Below, one piece after another: positions 12,022-20,256 of a stretch of DNA of 64,000 bases; positions within the stretch are counted from its first letter, which is position 1, and each line of letters starts with the position of its first letter. The position numbers and the translations under genes are program-made. This DNA is from Desmodesmus armatus (lineage: Eukaryota; Chlorophyta; Chlorophyceae; Sphaeropleales; Scenedesmaceae). The DNA lies in assembly GCA_007449985.2 (NCBI GenBank), contig VIIQ02000006.1, positions 248,001-312,000 on the forward strand, read 5' to 3'. The notes beneath the pieces were generated by a model. It searched no databases. It saw only the letters and a program-made list of their open reading frames with translations, and was not told where the DNA came from.

Positions 12022-13096
12022 TGCCGACACGACAGTAGCAGCGGCAGATATTGACTCATCATCGACAGCAACAGCAGCAGCAGCAGCCCCTCCTGCTGTG
12101 AGCTCCAAGTCCAAGAAGTCAAAGTCCAAGGGTTCAGCCCCCAGGGGTTTTGTGCCCCCTCAGTCCAGGACCTTCCTGCCTGCCCTGCCTGACAGCAGCC
12201 ACCCCCGGCAGCAGCAGCAGGCACTGCTGGATGTGGTGGCTCTGGCAGAGGCACTCTACCCACCTGTGACACCTGCTGCTGCTGCTGCTGCTCCTGCTGC
12301 TGCTGGTGCTGCTGTTGGTGCTGGTGTTGGTGCTGGTGCTGCTGTTGGTGCTGGTGTTGGTGCTGGTGCTGGTGCTGCTGGTGATGGTGGTGGGATGGGT
12401 GGTGTGCTAGATACGAAAGTGTTGGCACTCCTGGGCCTACCAACAGCAGCAACGGCAGCAGCTGGTGCCGAGTCCGCCGGCAGCCAACAGCACAGACAGC
12501 AGCAGCAGGCTGGGGTCAGTGGGTTGTCACAACAGCAGCAGCAGCAACCGCAAGTGCAGGAAGAGAGTGAGAGTGTGATGAGTGTGTGTGGGTCCTTCCA
12601 TCAGGCGTTGTCTGGTGTAGTTGGCCCGTCCTACCCTGTAGGCTCCTGGCTGACATCCATGACTGCTGACGTGCCTGAGCTGCTGCTGCAACACCAGCAG
12701 TGGACTGAGCAGCGGCAACACAGGCCCCAACAGCACCAGCAGCAACAACAGCAGCAGCCTAAGAAAGCTGGCAGCACTTCTGGTGCCCCTGCGGCTGCTG
12801 CTGGGGTTGGCAGCAGAAGTGATGGCGTGAGCAATGTGGGAATGCTGACGCAGCCGCAGCTGGGTGTGTTGAAGTTTGTGGGTGGTGACGTGCGTGGCTT
12901 CCTGCAGGCTGCTGCTGCTTGTGACAGCATGACAGCGGATGTGGTGACACTGGCAGCAGCGGGGGGTGGGCCGGCCTTTGCTGCAGCAGCTCGGCTGGCT
13001 GCTGCTAAGCTGGGTGCTGCTGGTGAGCGGGAAGCTGCTGCTGTGCACCTGCTGGCAGCAGGAGATGAGGCAGGAGCAGCTGCAGCGCTGAAGTGA
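5326..13096 (+). CDS. Gemin5-like WD40-repeat protein with CAG-repeat expansions
   Basis: Gemin5 binds snRNAs through tandem WD40 propellers and delivers them to the SMN complex for snRNP assembly. Eight exons are in phase: 5326-5357, 5459-5587, 5977-6150, 6583-6760, 7179-8139, 8673-9731, 10307-11285 and 11588-13096. Diagnostic blocks are SPNWY at the N terminus (split by intron 1), GYEDGSARAFDWRTG, QALAWHPTNPR followed by LLAFGCHDGSLGVVDV, LLLSVGGEGCLLAW, and LLSGSADQTLRAW. A post-propeller helical region (GGDVRGFLQAAAACDSM, then EREAAAVHLLAAGDEAGAAAALK) matches the start of the Gemin5 C-terminal domain. The protein then stops, so the later TPR-like dimerisation and RNA-binding parts of animal Gemin5 are missing. 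Long Ala, Gln and Ser runs from CAG/CTG repeats interrupt the blades. Exon 7 needs one extra base near 10430-10470, in a CAG tract, to keep frame; with it the protein is about 1673 residues. Confidence 0.8.
5822..6063 (+). repeat. Duplicated start of Gemin5-like exon 3
   Basis: A block of about 90 bases containing the AG acceptor and GTGTCATGCGTGACC occurs at 5822-5916 and again at 5973-6063, where it begins the full exon 3. The first copy runs into a CTG tract and has no usable donor before a stop in the fused frame. It therefore looks like an inactive or decoy exon. The copies differ by several substitutions (for example GGTAAC against GGTGAC), so this is not a simple assembly duplicate. 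Confidence 0.85.
6466..6548 (+). repeat. (CTG)n tract in Gemin5-like intron 3
   Basis: This is a nearly pure CTG run, about 20 units in its longest part, just before exon 4. Many shorter CAG and CTG runs lie in exons 5-8, for example 7801-7823, 9449-9478 and 11970-12019. Confidence 0.9.
8082..8320 (+). repeat. Duplicated end of Gemin5-like exon 5 with its donor
   Basis: The exon 5 end (GTGGTGCTGGCTGCAGGAGG through the GTGCCAG/GTG donor, about 8085-8141) recurs at about 8262-8317 inside intron 5, again followed by a GTGGGT donor and then a long G-run. Both donors would give the same last residues, but use of the second would insert intron sequence. Confidence 0.85.
9735..9995 (+). repeat. Polypurine tract at the start of Gemin5-like intron 6
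   Basis: About 260 bases directly after the exon 6 donor are almost entirely G and A on the coding strand, in GGGAGGGAGGAAGG-type repeats. Such tracts can form triplex DNA or R-loops during transcription. No coding potential is credited to the Arg/Gly/Glu-rich frames across it. Confidence 0.85.
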
Positions 13097-13611
13097 TCAA
13101 CTGTATATATCAACGTTCTGTGAACCAAGGTTGTGTGGGGAGGGAAGGGGCGGGGGAGTGTTGACAATGGACCCGGCCAAATGGTTGCAGAGGAGTGACT
13201 GGTGTAGGTGTATAAGATGTGTGCTGGGAAGTGGTGACTGGTTAACAAATGACTGGTTGAAATTGGGACAGGACAGTGGCGCTTACTTGGTCAGCACCTG
13301 GCCCAGCGCAAACCCTGTTGGATCAGAACTACAAGCTACAGCTACAAGCTGCCGTGATAAAGGCCTGGTGTCTATTGGAGGTTGACACAACACATCCAAG
13401 CACACCTGCTTTCACCATGACTTGCATACCAACGTTGGAAGGGTGTCCAGGGTTTTTGGTCAGCTCTGTTGAAGCCTGCAAAATGTTTGCATGCAAACGA
13501 CTGTGGTTTGAAAGACTTTCCATCCTGCATAGCTGTCGTCGGGCTGCTTCCGGACAAACACCATCCCAGATCACCTTGCTGTTGAGGCGGGCCCGTCTTG
13601 CCTTCGACTGT

Positions 13612-13616
13612 TGTAA
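13612..13616 (+). terminator. TGTAA polyadenylation signal of the Gemin5-like gene
   Basis: TGTAA lies 516 bases after the stop codon and about 80 bases before the V-ATPase e start codon, so the two genes are tightly packed. The intervening 13097-13611 holds no recognisable gene and is read as 3' UTR. Confidence 0.6.
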
Positions 13617-13696
13617 TCGGCTTGATTGAAAGATAAAGACTTTGCTGGTCATTATCGTTGCTGCAGCTGCTCGTTGCAGCTGATCAGCAACCCACC

Positions 13697-14260
13697 ATGG
13701 CCTACTGGGTGGGCACCTTGATTTTTGTAGCCATCCAGGTCATAGCAACAGTGTGCATCAACATGTTCGAGAAGAAGTCCAGACATGGGTGAGTGGACAA
13801 CAGGTCAAAGCGGCAGGAGGACCCACGGCAGTTGCTGGGCACACCGTGGCCCTTGGCGTGTGCTGACTGACACTCCCCTTGCATGTTGATGCAGGCTCGC
13901 CCACACGCTGGCTATCACATCCGTGGTGCAGTGCTGGTTCTTGTGAGTGTGCAGCTTTGGTGGACAGGCAGCCTATCACACGACCCCATGCACCGCTTGT
14001 TGAGATGCTTTCACAGCATCACCATGTCCAGGGCATGTGCTGTGGTCACCACAAGGCTCCGCAATTTGCAGATGACAGCTGCAACACACCAAATTGTGCA
14101 ACAAACAGACATGCAGCTGCCCTGAAAAGCCCCACAGTTTGGCTTCACCCCAGGAGGGGCCTTCACACGTTTTGGGTTGTGAATCCCTGCTGCTCTGTGC
14201 AGGTGGTCTATCGTTTATATGGCACAGATGCACCCACTCATACAGCCAGGGAACAAGTAA
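13697..14260 (+). CDS. V-type H+-ATPase subunit e (Vo sector)
   Basis: Subunit e is a very small membrane protein of the Vo proton channel of the vacuolar ATPase. Three exons, 13697-13788, 13895-13942 and 14203-14260, encode 65 residues in phase. The family pattern is complete: an N-terminal transmembrane helix (GTLIFVAIQVIATVCINMF), a short basic loop (EKKSRHG), a second helix (LAITSVVQCWFLWSIVYMAQ), and the signature ending MAQMHPLIQPGNK. The length matches plant subunit e (about 70 residues). The ATG lies in a good CCACC context. The terminal exon and 3' flank have been copied several times downstream (see 19529-19586 and the segmental repeats). Confidence 0.93.
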
Positions 14261-14737
14261 GCAGCGGCGCCCCAGCACTCCATATGCAGCTGCACTTGAA
14301 GCTGCAGACAGGCGGAGCAGCAGTTCGGGATATCATGGCGTGTGGGCTGTTGCCAACACGCTTCTTTGACAGCAGCAGTGCCTTTGGTGGTTCTGAGACA
14401 GTCGTGTGTGATCAAGGCGTGGCATGTGTCACAGTGGGCCAGCAGCCCCGTTCACTGGTGCAGGGCACCAGGACGGCGTTTGAGTTGGGGCTGGCATAAA
14501 GGGCAGGAGCTTGCACCATGCAGGGGTTCCTTGGTGCTGTGAGGCATGGCGCCAGCTGGGTGCTTGCTGCAAATTGCCTGTGTCCCTTGTATTGTATTTT
14601 GCAACGAGCGGTCCCTGTGTTGGCTTCCAGGCCCAGGCAGCTTGCTCAGTTTCTGTTGGTGCACAGCAGTGAACAGGAAAGGGGAACAGCCTTGCACAGC
14701 TCAGAATCCCTGTCACGTTGTCTGTGCTGGCCCAAAC

Positions 14738-14757
14738 TGTAAGGACTGTTCATGTAA
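14738..14757 (+). terminator. Two TGTAA polyadenylation signals of V-ATPase e
   Basis: TGTAA occurs at 14738-14742 and 14753-14757, nearly 500 bases after the stop codon. The duplicated copies downstream carry the preceding 3' UTR block (GAACAGGAAAGGGGAACAGC) but have mutated this signal. Confidence 0.6.
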
Positions 14758-14759
14758 CC

Positions 14760-16380
14760 AGGGTTTGGTGCTGTGGGACACGAGCAGGTGCTGCCATCAG
14801 CTGCTGAGCAAACATCCGAGGAAAAGTGCTGCCAAAAATGAAACCTTGCCACGCCCACCACCAGCTGACAGCAGAGATGCACCAGCCGCCTATGCTAGCT
14901 TGCTGGCTGGTTTGCTGTGCGTCTGTGTTTGCAGCCATGTATGCAACGGGTTGTGCCTTTGTGGACATTGCCCGAGTGTACCATCGAACACACTTCTAAG
15001 CAAATAAAACTGGGACCCCAACCGTGCTGATAAAGAGTAGTGTCTGTCTCACACAAAGCTCTCCTGTTCTCCACTTCTTTTTGTTGACAGACACGACAGC
15101 TTCAGCCTCTGCAATCTTACTACAAAGCTCTCCTGTTGTTTGTGCTTCTTCCACCTTGACACCCCTACTGTGTGAATCGCTAGCTCTGCCAGTGACAGCT
15201 GCGCTTGCAGCCTGCTGCTCCGCCTGGTTTAGTCACAAAGATTAGGAATGTATGTGTCCCACTGCTGCTGCTGCCAGGGTGCCTCAGTGTGTGGCCTTGG
15301 CTGTTGGGAAGGACGCTGGCGAGGGCAGACAATGTGCTAGCAGTCTTGAAGGTGATAAGTTGCATCAAACAGTCAACATCAGGCTTCTGAGCAGGTACCT
15401 GGCTGGCTCACTGCTGCGACACTGCGCAGCACCTTGGAACTGCTGCTGCTGCTGTTGTTCTGGGTGTTTCCGCAGCTGCCCCGGCACTGTCGTTGTGTTT
15501 GGTGTGCGCCCATGAAGGTTTACATTCCGGCATTAATAATACTGTCTGCTGTGAATTTCTTCGAAGCGATTCTCACTGTGGAGCTTTGTGGCGTGAGCAG
15601 CTGCTCCATGTAAGTAGTGCTGCACACCTGCGGTGGTTCTCGTCATACATTCTGCTCCCACACCACTCACATCCCATGTTGTCCACACAGACAGACTAGC
15701 TGGTGTGGCAGATAACCACTGCTGATGTTGAGTCCAAGTTTGGGTCACAAACTGCTGCAGGGGCTTGCGGCCCCAAATTACCAACAAATCGCATTCTCGA
15801 CACGGCATAAAGCCTGATTGCAGCACCTGTCGCTGCCGTTTCGTCGTTTGTCATTTACAGCCCTAAACCGTTGTTGAGGCTGGCTCCGTTTTGGGCATTT
15901 AGGTCGGCCAGCCCTAGACATACCTACAGTTTGTCCAAGGCTTGATTGTCAGTTTCTTCCGATATTAGTTGTCAATACTTTTATCGCTCCTCTCCACATG
16001 CACGAGCACAAGGCTGTACAAGGTCATGCAGAACTGGCAACCAACAAGCATCTTAGGCTTTTTTTAAATTCTCTCATGGCATTGAAGAGCTCTAGCCAGC
16101 ATGGAAGCTAGCGGGCGGCATGCTGGAGTGTTGGGCAGAGATGCAGCTGCAAGTGCAGTCCGCGGAGGCAACAGCCAGCAGGAGCACTTGCGCGTGCTGT
16201 AAAAGGTGAGTACGGTTTATCTGAGTATGTTGAATGCTTCAAAAGCTGCGGGACTGGCTTTGCTGAGAACCTGCAAATGCAGGTGCAGCTGCTGTCAACA
16301 ATGTTGTCATACCGGACAGCCATGGTTCCCTGTGCAGCAGCTGTCCTTGTACCTTCTGCTGTAGGACTTTTGTGCGCCCC
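14760..16380. other. Gene-free stretch after V-ATPase e
   Basis: No gene could be supported. The stretch 14800-15000 is the source, or a relative, of sequence that recurs near 21280-21370 and 24865-24950. A short motif, ACAAAGCTCTCCTGTT, is repeated at about 15053 and 15121. Confidence 0.5.
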
Positions 16381-18615
16381 CGCAGGTGCTGCCTTGCCGA
16401 CGGGCACCTCTTTTGCCTTGACTTGCAGGTGCTGCTGCACACTTGTGGCAGGGTATGTCTGCAAGTGCTGCCTTGCCGAGGGGCACCCTTTCCCTGAACT
16501 GCAGGTGCTGCCAGCTATGCTTGTCTAGTTCTGCAGGTTCTGCCTTGCTGACGGGCAAACTTTTCTTTTGAATTGCAGGTGCTGCCAAATACTTGTGTCA
16601 GAGTATGTTCGCAGGTGCTGCCTTGCTGACGGGCACCCCTTTCCCTTGAATTGCAGGTGCTGCCGGCTATGCTTGTCTTGTTCTGCAGGTGCTGCCTTGC
16701 CGACGGGCACCCTTTTCCCTTGATTTGCAGGTGCTGCCGGCTATGCTGTCTTTCTCTGCAGGTGCTGCCTTGCCGACGGGCACCCCTTTTCTCTTGAATT
16801 GCAGGTGCTGTCTTATACTTGTGTCAGAGTATGTTTGCAGGTGCTGCCTTGCCGACGGGCAACCCTTTTCCTGACTTGCAGGTGCTGCCAGCTTTGCTTG
16901 TCTGTTGCTGCAGGTGCTGCCATGCCGCCGGGCACCCTTCCTTCCTTGACTTGCAGGTGCTGCCGTATATGTGTGCCATCAGGGTGTTTGCAGGTGCTGC
17001 CTTGCCGACGGGCACCCTCTGTTTAAACTGCAGGTGCTGTAAGCTGGCGTTTGTACTTGTCTGCAGGTGTGCCGACGGGCGCCTTCCCTCTCCCCCAGTT
17101 TGGTGCCTTGCAGGTGCATGGGCTGGCGATTGTACTTGTCTGCAGGTGTGCCGACGGGCGCCTCCCCTCTCCCCCAGTTTGGTGCCTTGCAGGTGCATGA
17201 GCTGGCGATTGTACTTGTCTGCAGGTGTGCCGACGGGCACCTTCCCTCTCCCCCAGTTTGGTGCCTTGCAGGTGCATGAGCTGGCGATTGTACTTGTCTG
17301 CAGGTGTGCCGACGGGCGCCTTCCCTCTCCCCCAGTTTGGTGCCTTGCAGGTGCATGGGCTGGCGATTGTACTTGTCTGCAGGTGTGCCGACGGGCGCCT
17401 CCCCTCTCCCCCAGTTTGGTGCCTTGCAGGTGCATGGGCTGGCGATTGTACTTGTCTGCAGGTGTGCCGACGGGCGCCTCCCCTCTCCCCCAGTTTGGTG
17501 CCTTGCAGGTGCATGAGCTGGCGTTTGTACTTGTCTGCAGGTGTGCCGACGGGCGCCTTCCCTCTCCCTCAGTTTGGTGCCTTGCAGGTGCATGAGCTGG
17601 CGATTGTACTTGTCTGCAGGTGTTGTGCCGAAGGGCGCCTTCCCTCTCCCCCAGTTTGGTGCCTTGCAGGTGCATGGGCTGGCGATTGTACTTGTCTGCA
17701 GGTGTGCCGACGGGCGCCTCCCCTCTCCCCCAGTTTGGTGCCTTGCAGGTGCATGAGCTGGCGATTGTACTTGTCTGCAGGTGTGCCGACGGGCGCCTTC
17801 CCTCTCCCCCAGTTTGGTGCCTTGCAGGTGCATGGGCTGGCGATTGTACTTGTCTGCAGGTGTGCCGACGGGCGCCTTCCCTCTCCCCCAGTTTGGTGCC
17901 TTGCAGGTGCATGGGCTGGTGATTGTACTTGTCTGCAGGTGTGCTGACGGGCGCCTTCCCTCTCCCCCAGTTTGGTGCCTTGCAGGTGCATGAGCTGGCG
18001 ATTGTACTTGTCTGCAGGTGTGCCGACGGGCGCCTTCCCTCTCCCCCAGTTTGGTGCCTTGCAGGTGCATGGGCTGGCGATTGTACTTGTCTGCAGGTGT
18101 GCCGACGGGCGCCTTCCCTCTCCCCCAGTTTGGTGCCTTGCAGGTGCATGAGCTGGCGTTTGTACTTGTCTGCAGGTGTGCCGACGGGCGCCTTCCCTCT
18201 CCCTCAGTTTGGTGCCTTGCAGGTGCATGAGCTGGCGATTGTACTTGTCTGCAGGTGTTGTGCCGAAGGGCGCCTTCCCTCTCCCCCAGTTTGGTGCCTT
18301 GCAGGTGCATGGGCTGGCGATTGTACTTGTCTGCAGGTGTGCCGACGGGCGCCTCCCCTCTCCCCCAGTTTGGTGCCTTGCAGGTGCATGAGCTGGCGAT
18401 TGTACTTGTCTGCAGGTGTTGTGCCGAAGGGCGCCTTCCCTCTCCCCCAGTTTGGTGCCTTGCAGGTGCATGGGCTGGCGATTGTACTTGTCTGCAGGTG
18501 TGCCGACGGGCGCCTCCCCTCTCCCCCAGTTTGGTGCCTTGCAGGTGCATGAGCAGGCGATTGTACTTGTTTGCAGGTGTGCGGACGGGCGCCTTCCCTC
18601 TCCTGTGTGCACCTC
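16380..18615 (+). repeat. 79-bp minisatellite array with splice-like motifs
   Basis: From about 17040 to 18610 there are 19 near-identical head-to-tail copies of a 79-base unit. Three of these units are 82 bases long because TGTGCCGACGG is replaced by TTGTGCCGAAGG (near 17622, 18257 and 18418). A block of several units is itself repeated: 17541-17700 matches 18176-18335. To the left, 16380-17040 holds about nine diverged relatives, spaced 71-82 bases apart and centred on GCAGGTGCTGCCTTGCCGACG. Each unit contains a pyrimidine-rich CTCTCCCCCAG, 15 bases, and then GCAGGTG. Because 79 is not a multiple of three, all frames cycle through the array and give long spurious open frames on both strands. 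Confidence 0.95.
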
Positions 18616-18809
18616 TGCAGATCCTGATGGGCTCATGTTTGCCAAAGTATGTTATGGGCTGCTATTTGTGGATGCTTGCAGGTTGACAACAACAGGTGAC
18701 AAGTTGGGATGAACCATGACATATGCCCAGGTGACGTTGAGCTAGCTGAGGGCTTAGCCAGCTGTGAGCACACTCCATTACTTGCCATGCAGGACCAAAA
18801 CAGTGATGA

Positions 18810-18888
18810 GGGTTGGCAGGAATGCAGCAGTGGTGTTGCTGTCCTCAGGCAGCAACACTGCTGTGCCAGTTCGAATCTGGCGCAACCC
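18810..18888 (+). ncRNA. tRNA-like structured element (not a normal tRNA)
   Basis: A T-arm-like hairpin (GCCAG, loop TTCGAAT, CTGGC) carries a B-box-like GTTCGAATC. Its flanks GGGTTGG and GCAACCC could pair over six of seven positions like an acceptor stem. Between them is a perfect 9-bp hairpin (GTGTTGCTG, loop TCCTCAGG, CAGCAACAC), where a tRNA would have a 5-bp anticodon stem. No proper D-arm is visible. It could be a decayed tRNA, a tRNA-derived SINE head, or chance. Confidence 0.25.
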
Positions 18889-19104
18889 GTACAAACAACT
18901 GGCACTGCAAACTACCCAGCACATCAGCCTTATATGCAGTCACAAGGTTGGGCGAGAGGGGTGTACGGTGATGAGCTCAAGTGCGCTTGCTGGGGACTGC
19001 AGCCACATATTGATGCAGATGCACACAGTCGTGCAGCCTGCACACAGTGACTGCTGCATGTGTCCTGTGCTGTGAGTTGTGGCACCACCCGCAGGCAACA
19101 GTTG

Positions 19105-19235
19105 GCGCTACAGCTCTGGTGCCGCAGCTCTGGTGCTACAGCTCTGGTGCTGTTGCTCTGGTGCTGCAGCTCTGATGCTACAGCTCTGATGCTACAGCTC
19201 TGATGCTACAGCTCTGGCGCTACAGCTCTGATGCT
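19105..19235 (+). repeat. 15-bp minisatellite (about nine units)
   Basis: Units of the form GCTCTGGTGCTACAG or GCTCTGATGCTACAG follow head to tail. A 15-base unit keeps reading frame, but no gene model includes it. The surrounding 18620-19500 shows no recognisable gene. Confidence 0.9.
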
Positions 19236-19528
19236 AAGAGCATTGGGAGGATATTGGCAGGGCAGATGGGGGACTGCGGGACCTGTGTGGGTGGCAGCAG
19301 CTTGGCAGACATCAGAAACAGCCGCACTCCACTTCAGCACGTCGTGCTGGGGCGCATGCAGCAGTAGTGGCACGCGCGCCTCTGGGCTGGCAGCAGTCTG
19401 GGTGGGCCAGGTGAGCAGCAGCCCCCACCCTCACAGCCTCAAATGCTTGCTGGTTGGTTGATTGCTTGACTGCATTCACACTAGGTGCAGTTACCCTTGT
19501 GAGCATCGCAGCTGCTTACGATGTGCAG

Positions 19529-19586
19529 GTGGTCGATCGTCTATATGGCACAGATGCACCCACTTATACAGCCAGGAAACAAGTAA
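19529..19586 (+). pseudogene. Second copy of the V-ATPase e terminal exon
   Basis: An AG acceptor (GATGTGCAG) is followed by a copy of V-ATPase e exon 3, encoding the same ending up to PLIQPGNK and stop. Relative to 14203-14260 there are four base changes (TCT to TCG, GTT to GTC, CTC to CTT, GGG to GGA), all silent. Diverged 3' UTR follows to about 20250. No convincing copies of exons 1 and 2 were found upstream, so this is most likely a duplicated fragment. An unrecognised second gene or alternative last exon remains possible. More decayed remnants lie near 20697, 24300 and 27300, where the stop codon is changed (AAGTAA to AAGTCA). Confidence 0.6.
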
Positions 19587-20256
19587 ACAACGATGCCGCA
19601 GTACGCAGCTGCACAGCAACAGCCGGAGCTGCCAACAACAATTGCGGATGCAGCTGATACAGACATGTGTCATAGCACAATGCTGTTGTTCCCCCGGACA
19701 GCAGCAGTGCCCTGGGTGAGACAGCTGTGGTTGATCAAGGCACGGCATGTGTCACAGTAGGCCAGCAGCTCCCTTCATGGGTGCATGGCCATGCACCAGG
19801 ACAGTGTTCAAGTTGGGGCTGGCACAAGGGGCTGTGCCCCAAGCAAGGGGGTCCTTCGTGCTGTGATCCATGACGCCAGCTGGGTGCTTGCTGCATAGGT
19901 GCCCGTGACCCTTGTAGTGTATTTGTAAGGAGTGATCCATGTGTTGGCTTTGAGGCCCAGGCAGCATGCTCAGCTGCATTGTTTCTGTTGGTGTGCACAG
20001 CAGTGAACAGGAAAGGGGAACAGCCTTGCACAGCTCAACATCACTATCACAATGTCTGTGCTGGCCCAGGATGATAGATATACTGTTTATCCACCCAGAA
20101 CTTTATGCGGTGTACATCAGTAGTGGCTGCCAGCAGCTGTTGAGCATGACATACCGGGAGGGTTCAGGAGCCTCCTGCTTCGGAAGCATGCTGCCACATC
20201 ATAACCTTGCCGAGCCCACCACCAGCTAACAGCAGCGGTGCACCAGCCGCCTATCA

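Noticed and set aside
17040..18610. CRISPR-like regular direct repeats
   Set aside because: The 79-base units are contiguous with no unique spacers, and the DNA is eukaryotic nuclear with introns.
16824..18645. Very long minus-strand open frames (up to 523 codons) made of MHLQGTKLGER-type repeats
   Set aside because: They are the 79-bp minisatellite read in rotating frames. Equally long frames occur on the other strand, and there is no non-repeat coding sequence.
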